Source: a virus
IMG/VR virus record: IMGVR_UViG_3300020180_000101
Location: 1-28,073 of that record
DNA: 28,073 nt
Direction: 5' to 3' (one strand)
Shown here: positions 1 through 5,209 of the stretch, in pieces
How the letters are laid out: every line of letters starts with the position of its first letter
How positions within the stretch are numbered: the first letter of the stretch is position 1
Program-made: the position numbers and the translations under genes
Notes under the pieces: model-generated
Databases searched by the model: none
Told to the model about the DNA's origin: nothing
Seen by the model: only the letters and a program-made list of their open reading frames with translations

Positions 1-2
1 AG

Positions 3-884
3 ATGGAAGCGTTTCACAACAACTTGGACATTAAACATAAATATCTTGAGCGAGTGCGGGCGCACCGAAAGGCCGATAACTTGATTCAAGGTATCGGTTG
101 GGCGAACGGAAGGGGTTGCGCGGTCGGCTGCACACTGGAAGCCTACGATCACTCACTATATCCACTCGAGTTGGGTATTCCCGAATGGCTTGCAAGGCTT
201 GAAGATGCGATATTCGAAAAAATACCGAACGATAAAGCCATGTTGTGGCCTGAACGTTTTCTCGCCGCAATAAACCCGGGAGCTGATCTCGAAAAGGTTA
301 AGATGCCTTTCATTGTTCACGTTTTGAATCAGACAATCGCATCCATGGATGCGTGTGTATTCGATCGAGATAAAAACCCGGACGTTGTTAAGGTCATCGA
401 GGGATCTAGGGCTGCTGTGGTCGAGATGATTCGTTGCCATAGAGATGGCCTAGATTTGGCAGCAGCCAAGTCTGCTGCTGAGTCCGCTGCGTCTGCTGCG
501 TCTGCTGCGTGGTCTGCGTCTGCTGCGTCTGCTGCGTGGTCTGCCAAGTCTGCTGCTGCGCGGTCTGCCAAGTCCGCTGCTGAGTCTGCTGCGTTTGCTG
601 CTGCGCGGTCTGCTGAGTCCACTGCGTGGTCTGCTGCGCGGTCTGCTGAGTCCGCTGCGTGGTCTGCTGCTGCGTTTGCTGCTGCGCGGTCTGCTGAGTC
701 CACTGCGTTTGCTGCTGCGCGGTCTGCTGTGTCCGCTGCGTGGTCTGATGCTGCGTTTGCTGCGCGGTCTGCTGCTGAGTCTGCTGTGTGGTCTGCTGAG
801 TCCACTGCGTGGTCCGCTGCATCTGCTGCTGCTTATAAGAATTACGCCGATAATCTCATTGCACTCCTGGAGGAATGCAGATGA
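3..884 (+). CDS. Alanine-rich repeat protein, left copy (hypothetical)
   Basis: The 293-aa protein has two parts. Residues 1-150 are a globular domain with the segments HRKADNLIQGIGW, GRGCAVGCTLEAYDHS and GIPEWLARLEDAIFE. Residues about 153-280 are almost entirely Ala and Ser, punctuated by W, R, E, K and F, before a normal C-terminus (YADNLIALLEECR). From memory, this globular domain followed by an Ala-rich helical tail recurs as a hypothetical protein in phages and environmental sequences; I know of no proven function. The marker residues recur at alternating 3- and 4-residue spacing, as expected for one face of a long helix. The ATG is 2 bases from the window edge, so no ribosome binding site is visible and an upstream extension is possible. 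A near-identical inverted copy lies at 27373-28073. Confidence 0.8.
   Translation: MEAFHNNLDIKHKYLERVRAHRKADNLIQGIGWANGRGCAVGCTLEAYDHSLYPLELGIPEWLARLEDAIFEKIPNDKAMLWPERFLAAINPGADLEKVKMPFIVHVLNQTIASMDACVFDRDKNPDVVKVIEGSRAAVVEMIRCHRDGLDLAAAKSAAESAASAASAAWSASAASAAWSAKSAAARSAKSAAESAAFAAARSAESTAWSAARSAESAAWSAAAFAAARSAESTAFAAARSAVSAAWSDAAFAARSAAESAVWSAESTAWSAASAAAYKNYADNLIALLEECR
133..491 (+). repeat. Inverted duplicate, left arm (pairs with 27715-28073)
   Basis: Base p here matches the complement of base 28206-p at the right end. Aligned by eye over about 359 bases, I see four point substitutions (two near 214-217, two near 308-314) plus two 4-base loop inversions at 441-444 and 461-464. Homology stops where the simple-repeat array starts to differ and resumes over the last ~55 bases of each gene, ending at the stop codon. 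The arm covers residues 45-163 of the left protein. Recombination between the arms could invert the whole 27-kb interior. Confidence 0.9.
459..833 (+). repeat. In-frame low-complexity array encoding the Ala-rich tail
   Basis: The array is built from codon-phased modules such as tctgctgcg, tctgctgag, cggtctgct and gcgtggtctgct in shuffled order, encoding SAA, RSA, ESAA, WSAA and FAAA blocks. Composition (CTG/GCG-rich) removes stop codons from nearly every frame, which explains the long Gln/Thr-rich, Arg/Ser-rich and Leu-rich open frames seen on both strands here. The module order differs completely from the array in the right-hand copy, although the flanking sequences are nearly identical, so the array evolves much faster than the rest of the gene. 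Confidence 0.85.
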
Positions 885-918
885 TTTGTGACGATGCACT
901 AGCCGAATACAAGACAGA

Positions 919-1185
919 ATGAAACCAATTAAAGAAGTTGATATTAAATATATATCAAGATACCTGGCTGAATTTTTTAAACTCGAACCGCAAAAAATAG
1001 CGCTTTGGATTCTCTTACCTAACCCATCCTTCGGCGGCAAGTCTTGTGCTGAAATGTTTGCACTAGGTCGAGGACACAAAGTCGAGTCATGGATGAAACT
1101 GACAGCAATCGAAAACGAATTTATTGTACCGACGGGCCCTGAAATGATGGCCCGCTCACTAACCGCATGGAAGGAATCAAAATGA
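919..1185 (+). CDS. Small protein resembling the MbcA/ParS/Xre toxin-binding domain
   Basis: The 88-aa protein contains the segment LLPNPSFGGKSCAEMF followed by ALGRGHKVESWM. This is close to the pattern W-x(2)-PNPxxGG-(K/R)-(S/T)-P-xx-(L/M)-(L/F)-xxGxG-xx-V, which I associate with the DUF2384 domain (antitoxin toxin-binding domain of the MbcA/ParS/Xre family). No HTH region precedes it, so if the relationship is real this is only the small domain, and no adjacent RES-type toxin is seen. The Shine-Dalgarno is weak. It overlaps the next small ORF by 4 bases (ATGA), suggesting coupled translation. Function unknown; the family link is by motif only. Confidence 0.6.
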   Translation: MKPIKEVDIKYISRYLAEFFKLEPQKIALWILLPNPSFGGKSCAEMFALGRGHKVESWMKLTAIENEFIVPTGPEMMARSLTAWKESK

Positions 1186-1313
1186 AAAGTGAATACCTAC
1201 AAAAATTTAACGGAGTCCAAAATCTTAAGGGAGTTCGGTTTGGCGGGAAGAGCGTATTAAAAGTAAGAAGCTGGTTGAGGCATGGGTTCAACATGCACGA
1301 AGGTGAGGTTTAG
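1182..1313 (+). CDS. 43-aa hypothetical protein
   Basis: A short ORF begins on the ATG that overlaps the TGA of the preceding gene (ATGA), a typical coupled arrangement, and ends in TAG. The peptide carries an FGGKS segment followed by basic and Trp residues (RSWLRHGF), echoing FGGKS in the preceding protein. It could be a tiny partner protein, or the tail of a degraded duplicate of that gene. The next ~200 bases are A+T-rich and show no convincing gene, terminator or promoter. Confidence 0.45.
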   Translation: MKSEYLQKFNGVQNLKGVRFGGKSVLKVRSWLRHGFNMHEGEV

Positions 1314-1519
1314 TTCAATTATTTATATCCAATTATATTTAATAAGACCTGTAAGTTTAATAATTAAATCAGATCTTGGGTTTTGTGTTTCATTAACCAC
1401 TTGATTTAAATAGACTAAAAACAATGGCCCAAGTTTTAATACTTATATTATATCTCATATGTGCAGGTAAATTTAATAATTACTTACATGTATGGAATAA
1501 AAAAGCAGGAAGAAACAAA

Positions 1520-1639
1520 ATGAAAAAAGTAAAAAAACCAATTAAAAAAAAAGACGCGATGGTGTTTATACGCGCCAACAAGGGGCTTCTGTGTCTGTTT
1601 AAGGTTTCTTATAACTCCATCGAGTCGTGGGAGAAATAA
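1520..1639 (+). CDS. 39-aa Lys-rich hypothetical protein
   Basis: This start is chosen because AGGAAG lies 7 bases upstream. The frame stays open back to an ATG at 1424, which would add 32 residues with a hydrophobic stretch but has no ribosome binding site. The peptide starts with a strongly basic run (KKVKKPIKKK) and ends SIESWEK. No family recognised. It ends one base before the next gene. Confidence 0.45.
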   Translation: MKKVKKPIKKKDAMVFIRANKGLLCLFKVSYNSIESWEK

Positions 1640-1640
1640 G

Positions 1641-1871
1641 ATGGCTTACACAAATATGTATATCCCTAATTTCAATGGCAGCGATCATCTTCAACGAGAG
1701 AAAATAATTCTCCTAGAGATTCGACTTGAGAAAGCTATTGAACAGAGAGAGCACTTGAACAGTATGTTCGAGAATATCTTCAGAGCGATTAAAAAATACG
1801 GCCATGTGGATTTAACAAGTGAGTATGGCGACAAGATAACGCTTGTTGCAAGGGCAAAGGAAACAGAATGA
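1641..1871 (+). CDS. 76-aa hypothetical protein, probably helical
   Basis: The start follows a GGGAG-type ribosome binding site 6 bases upstream. The middle of the protein (residues ~17-52) is rich in charged and Leu/Ile residues and is likely a single amphipathic helix or short coiled coil. No cysteines, signal peptide or membrane segment. It overlaps the next gene by 4 bases (ATGA), so the two are probably co-translated. No family recognised. Confidence 0.55.
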   Translation: MAYTNMYIPNFNGSDHLQREKIILLEIRLEKAIEQREHLNSMFENIFRAIKKYGHVDLTSEYGDKITLVARAKETE

Positions 1872-2263
1872 CCTACTATCACATCAAATACGGCAACCGA
1901 CTCTACTTAGCTGTTGAGGATATACATAATGTATTATGGACAAATGACATGAATAAAGCGATCACTTTTCTGAACCTTGATGACGCCAGCGAAGTGCTAG
2001 ACCAAATAAAAAAAGACACAGGACTCTATGAAGCCAGCATCGTGATGAACAACGACCTACTTACAAGCGACGATTTCAAAGAGTTATGTATTCAAGAATG
2101 GTCCAAGCACAAGACCATTAGCGTTATTGCTAGAATCGCTTCCCGTTATTACAGCACGCCTATAAAGGCTACTGCCATACGCAAGGTACTAACCTCGTGC
2201 GGCATCGTACTTCCTCCAATTAAAAGAGTCGCATCTATATACGATACGCAGTTAGGTCGTTAA
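1868..2263 (+). CDS. 131-aa hypothetical protein with HTH-like C-terminus
   Basis: The first ~75 residues read like a small alpha/beta domain. Residues ~80-120 (QEWSKHKTISVIARIASRYY then TAIRKVL) resemble a helix-turn-helix in which a short helix, a turn and a basic recognition helix can be imagined. A DNA-binding role is possible but is inference from pattern only. The gene is coupled by an ATGA overlap to the ORF upstream and is followed by a 59-base gap holding a palindrome. Confidence 0.5.
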   Translation: MTYYHIKYGNRLYLAVEDIHNVLWTNDMNKAITFLNLDDASEVLDQIKKDTGLYEASIVMNNDLLTSDDFKELCIQEWSKHKTISVIARIASRYYSTPIKATAIRKVLTSCGIVLPPIKRVASIYDTQLGR

Positions 2264-2271
2264 AATATTCC

Positions 2272-2300
2272 TATACTGGGGGGCATCGGGGATGCATCCC
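2272..2300 (+). promoter_or_regulatory. Possible -10 box and 12-bp palindrome upstream of the phosphoesterase gene
   Basis: TATACT at 2272-2277 is a good -10 hexamer, but I find no convincing -35. Eleven bases on, GGGATGCATCCC (2289-2300) is a perfect 12-bp palindrome near the expected transcript start, which could be an operator or a small hairpin. It could equally be chance in a G-rich gap. Confidence 0.22.
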
Positions 2301-2322
2301 AACACCTAGGGGGAAGCAAAGC

Positions 2323-3054
2323 ATGGCCAATTATTTGGATTTTAAGCTAGCGACAAGGGGGCATGGGGTTGTCGAGTTACTTACCAAAAAAGAGCTTGTC
2401 GTCCTTGCTATCCCAGACACTCATTTCCCATGTCATCATCCGGACACATTCCGATTCCTGAAAGAAATCCGCAACGAGTTCAAGCCCGATGTGGTTGTTC
2501 ACCTGGGCGATGAGTGCGACTTTGAGTCGCTATCTGTTCACGGTAAGAACCCAGATATGCCAGGAGCTATGGACGAGTACCATGCGGCACTCGAAGCACT
2601 TGGCGAGCTTTATAAAATCTTCCCCGATGTTTTGGTTTGCAGAAGCAACCACACAGAAAGACCGTTCCGCATAGCATACGCTTCTGGGCTGCCTTCTGAG
2701 ATGATACGCAGTTATCGGGAGCTTCTTAGGGCACCAGCTGGTTGGTCATGGCATGAGCGCATTATCATCAACGACTGTTTGTATATTCACGGAGACGCTG
2801 CTTCTGGTCCTAGTGGAACTCGAAAGCTTGTGAGCGACAATCGCATGAGCGTGTGTCATGGACATTTCCATGGGAACGGCGGCGTTCAATACAGCGCCTC
2901 TCCGTTCAATCAGGTCTTCGGTATGAACGCAGGATGTCTTGTGGACATTGCTTCCTTGGCTTTCAGGTACGGGAACAAATACGGAAACAAAGGCACGCTT
3001 GGCTGTGGAATTATTCGAGGAGGCAGGGAGGCGCATTTCATCCCTATGCGATAA
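2323..3054 (+). CDS. Calcineurin-like metallophosphoesterase
   Basis: The 243-aa protein shows the ordered metal-binding motifs of the calcineurin-like phosphoesterase fold: PDTH (D32, H34), LGDECD (D63, with D66), CRSNHTER (N109, H110; the usual GNHE is changed to SNHT), IHGD (H156) and CHGHFH (H179, H181, H183). These bind two metals and hydrolyse phosphoester bonds; family members act on nucleic acids, nucleotides or proteins, and the phage substrate cannot be read from sequence. A G-rich ribosome binding site (AGGGGGAAG) precedes the ATG. It lies in the plus-strand accessory block, 2 bases before a metalloprotease gene, so both may be translated from one message. Confidence 0.88.
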   Translation: MANYLDFKLATRGHGVVELLTKKELVVLAIPDTHFPCHHPDTFRFLKEIRNEFKPDVVVHLGDECDFESLSVHGKNPDMPGAMDEYHAALEALGELYKIFPDVLVCRSNHTERPFRIAYASGLPSEMIRSYRELLRAPAGWSWHERIIINDCLYIHGDAASGPSGTRKLVSDNRMSVCHGHFHGNGGVQYSASPFNQVFGMNAGCLVDIASLAFRYGNKYGNKGTLGCGIIRGGREAHFIPMR

Positions 3055-3056
3055 CA

Positions 3057-3392
3057 ATGCTCACATTTAAAAAGCCAAATCAAATAAAGGTTAAACAATT
3101 AAATAAAAAATATGGATCAAGCTTTGTAGCTGGCAGACGCCGTTATAAAATCGTTTGGTGCGAGTGGTTGAAATGGTCTGATCGTGGGCTGTTAGGTCTC
3201 TGTGATTCGGATAACTGTAAGATATATGTGACACTCTCTGAGATTAAACAAACACTTGCCCACGAGCTGATGCACGCTGAGATATATGAAATCGGGATGC
3301 GTCAAATGCCGAGTTGGAATCAAGACCTAGAGGAGCTAGTTTGTGAATGTGCTTCAAGAATGTTTTCACAATTCTATATCGGTCGTGGATGA
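3057..3392 (+). CDS. Minimal HExxH zinc metalloprotease-like protein
   Basis: The 111-aa protein has a zincin motif LAHELMHAEIY (H69, E70, H73) and a downstream acidic helix (DLEELVCECASRMF) in which E93 or E97 could be the third zinc ligand. This layout (strands, HExxH helix, acidic helix, no other domain) matches the small SprT/ImmA-like metallopeptidases common in phages. The ATG at 3057 is chosen because it follows the upstream stop codon by 2 bases; the frame is open further upstream, but that part overlaps the phosphoesterase gene. No close ribosome binding site, so re-initiation is likely. Substrate unknown. Confidence 0.75.
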   Translation: MLTFKKPNQIKVKQLNKKYGSSFVAGRRRYKIVWCEWLKWSDRGLLGLCDSDNCKIYVTLSEIKQTLAHELMHAEIYEIGMRQMPSWNQDLEELVCECASRMFSQFYIGRG

Positions 3393-3555
3393 TGCAATGT
3401 GTGCCCAAACTTTCAACGCTTGGCTAGATGCTCAAGATGAGCTTGATGTGGTCATGACTAGCAGTGAGAAGTTTTATATAATCCTACTATCAGATCATAC
3501 ACTGATCGCTAGTGAATTACTCTGGGACTTGTTGACAATCGCTAAAACGAATTAG
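3343..3555 (+). CDS. 70-aa hypothetical protein
   Basis: The GTG at 3343 is supported by AGGAG at 3331-3335, 7 bases upstream, inside the metalloprotease gene, giving a 50-base overlap in another frame. A shorter ATG start at 3397 has no ribosome binding site. The protein is acidic, with a hydrophobic C-terminal half (FYIILLSDHTLIASELLWDL). It is small enough to be a regulator or partner of the metalloprotease, but nothing in the sequence proves this. No family recognised. Confidence 0.5.
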   Translation: MNVLQECFHNSISVVDDAMCAQTFNAWLDAQDELDVVMTSSEKFYIILLSDHTLIASELLWDLLTIAKTN

Positions 3556-3566
3556 AGACTAGCGCC

Positions 3567-4541
3567 ATGCGTATCCTATATGTTACACCGAACCCATCCG
3601 ATCCACTCGCTTTCTATCGTGGCTCAGTTCCACTCTCTCGCATGCGTAAGTCACACGGCATTGATTTCAGCTATGCCGATTCTGTCGGATGGAATCATAT
3701 AGTTGATCATGACATTATATTCTTTCAACGACCCTTCACCCCACAGCATCTTCAAGTGATGCGCATGGCGAAGGATTGGGGTAAGAAGATCGTTGTTGAT
3801 TACGACGATTGGCTCCATGATTTAATGCAGGATAACCCTGCTTATTTTTTATACGAGCGCTCTAAGGCGTTCGTGTCAGAGGCCGAGTCGTTGGCCGATG
3901 TGATAATGGTAGCTACTGAAAAGATGCAAGAGCTATACTCAGCGCGTGGCATTAAAAGCGTTGTAGTACCTAACGCCTACGACACCGAGCTATTCACTCC
4001 ATGCGATGTAAGCGATAGATCTAAGATTGTTCTATGGAGAGGGAGCAACTCGCACCTAATGGATAACTTCTCGGTGCGCTCTGGATGGCTTGAGCTTATC
4101 AAGCAGCATACTGATTGGCAGTTCGTGTTTATGAACGTACCGCCTTGGTGGCTATTCGCTGACTTCGAGAACACGCACATCGTAGAGGGTAAGGACATAA
4201 TCCAGTACATTAAAAGCCTAGAGGAAACAAAGCCCGCTATCATGACTCATCCTCTTGTGGATTCAGACTTCAACCGAAGTAAGTCTATGTGCTCTTGGAT
4301 CGAGGCAAGTCATGCTGGCGCTGCGTTTGTCGGTCCTGATTTTAAAGAATATCAGCGCGAAGGAATCACTAACTATAAGGCTAACGATAGCGAGTCTTTC
4401 TTTAACGCGATTGATGGCTTGATTAAGAACCCTGAGATGATTATCGAGAACGCAAAAAAAGGCCAGAAGATTATCACTTCCAGCCTTTCATTAACCGAGA
4501 TCAATAAGATCCGTTATGAATTATTTCACTCGCTCATGTAA
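3567..4541 (+). CDS. GT-B fold glycosyltransferase-like protein
   Basis: The 324-aa protein begins MRILYVTPNPSDPLAFYRG, the first strand and loop of a GT4-like Rossmann domain. It continues with KKIVVDYDDWLHDL (an acceptor-side motif common in this group), VVVPNAYDTELF at the domain linker, and a second domain with KIVLWRGSNSH, WLFADF and a C-terminal SWIEASHAGAAFVGPDFKEY in the usual nucleotide-sugar site. Family members transfer sugars; in phages they modify DNA bases, surface polysaccharides or virion proteins, and which applies here cannot be told. Its last 16 bases overlap the end of the convergent adhesin gene, and its 3' part carries the terminator of the opposite operon. Confidence 0.8.
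   Translation: MRILYVTPNPSDPLAFYRGSVPLSRMRKSHGIDFSYADSVGWNHIVDHDIIFFQRPFTPQHLQVMRMAKDWGKKIVVDYDDWLHDLMQDNPAYFLYERSKAFVSEAESLADVIMVATEKMQELYSARGIKSVVVPNAYDTELFTPCDVSDRSKIVLWRGSNSHLMDNFSVRSGWLELIKQHTDWQFVFMNVPPWWLFADFENTHIVEGKDIIQYIKSLEETKPAIMTHPLVDSDFNRSKSMCSWIEASHAGAAFVGPDFKEYQREGITNYKANDSESFFNAIDGLIKNPEMIIENAKKGQKIITSSLSLTEINKIRYELFHSLM
4454..4488 (-). terminator. Rho-independent terminator of the minus-strand late operon
   Basis: Read on the minus strand, AAAGGC (4488-4483) pairs with GCCTTT (4463-4458), and GAAG pairs with CTTC inside, separated by a symmetric 2x2 internal loop and a 7-base apical loop. The 3' arm runs into seven Ts in total (4460-4454). It sits 38 bases past the stop codon of the last minus-strand gene, the right place to end the late transcript, but within the coding region of the convergent glycosyltransferase. 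On the plus strand the hairpin is followed by only three Ts. Confidence 0.62.
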
Positions 4542-5200
4542 AAAATAGCAAGGGCACCGGCACCGCCAGCGCTTCCATCGGTGCCACCACCAGTAAGACC
4601 GGAGCCACCAGCGCCAGCGCTTCCGATAACGAAAGCGTAACTAGTTGTTGGGGTAACGCTATAGAGCCTGTAGCCTACTTGACCAGCAGCACCACCAGCA
4701 CCACCGTTAATGCCGCCACCTGTTCCACCGGTTCCACCGCGTCCGTATGATGTGCCACCGAAGCGCAATGGTGAAGGAGCCGCTACTCCTTGTGATCCGC
4801 TTCCTGTTCCCGAATTCTGGCCGCCACTTGCGCCACCGTATCCGCGAGAGATGAGAGTGCTAGAATCTATCTCGCCGCGCTCACCACCACCGCCTCCGCC
4901 GGCAACTGTTAAAGAGTTGAACGTGGTAGATGTTCCATCTGAGCCTGGATCACCTGGGCCGCCTGAGTCGCCGCCCTCGCCTCCACCACCGCCGCCACCA
5001 ACTGCGATTACGAGAATCGAGTATACGTTAGCAGGACATACCCAGTTACTTGATGTGGTTTTAATCTCGAATCCGAAAGGCCTGTCGATGAGTCCATTGA
5101 TCGAAGCGCCGAGCTTAGTGAATAGTGCCTCACTTGTGGGCTTCGTTTGCGCCACTTCAATGTCATTTACCTTTTCCAAATCATTTGCAATATTAGCCAT
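4526..5200 (-). CDS. Glycine-rich tail adhesin / fibre tip protein
   Basis: The 224-aa protein has an N-terminal ~60-residue linker region, then a domain with VIAVGGGGGGGEGG and repeated blocks (VAGGGGGGER, YGRGGTGGTGGG, GSAGAGGSGLTGGG), ending AGALAIFYMSE. This is the pattern of Gly-rich receptor-binding proteins in which polyglycine helices pack into a sandwich (compare the gp38-type adhesins of T-even phages). It is the last gene of the late operon and follows a large tail-tip-like protein, fitting a host-recognition role. The opposite strand is open for 167 codons and Pro-rich, which is only the mirror of the Gly codons. Confidence 0.78.
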   Translation of the reverse strand: MANIANDLEKVNDIEVAQTKPTSEALFTKLGASINGLIDRPFGFEIKTTSSNWVCPANVYSILVIAVGGGGGGGEGGDSGGPGDPGSDGTSTTFNSLTVAGGGGGGERGEIDSSTLISRGYGGASGGQNSGTGSGSQGVAAPSPLRFGGTSYGRGGTGGTGGGINGGAGGAAGQVGYRLYSVTPTTSYAFVIGSAGAGGSGLTGGGTDGSAGGAGALAIFYMSE

Positions 5201-5209
5201 GTCATCCTC

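Noticed and set aside
329-1079. Long open frames on the minus strand and a second plus frame across the left Ala-rich array (Gln/Thr-rich, Arg/Ser-rich, Leu-rich)
   Set aside because: They exist only because the CTG/GCG-type repeat contains no stop codons in most frames; their composition is that of repeat shadows and they have no conserved start or neighbours.
1424-1519. N-terminal hydrophobic extension of the 39-aa Lys-rich ORF (start at 1424)
   Set aside because: No ribosome binding site precedes that ATG, whereas AGGAAG precedes the one at 1520; kept only as an alternative.
4555-4595. Stem GGCACCG/CGGTGCC near the adhesin 3' end as a plus-strand terminator
   Set aside because: It arises from Gly/Ala codon repetition in the adhesin and has no T-tract downstream on the plus strand.
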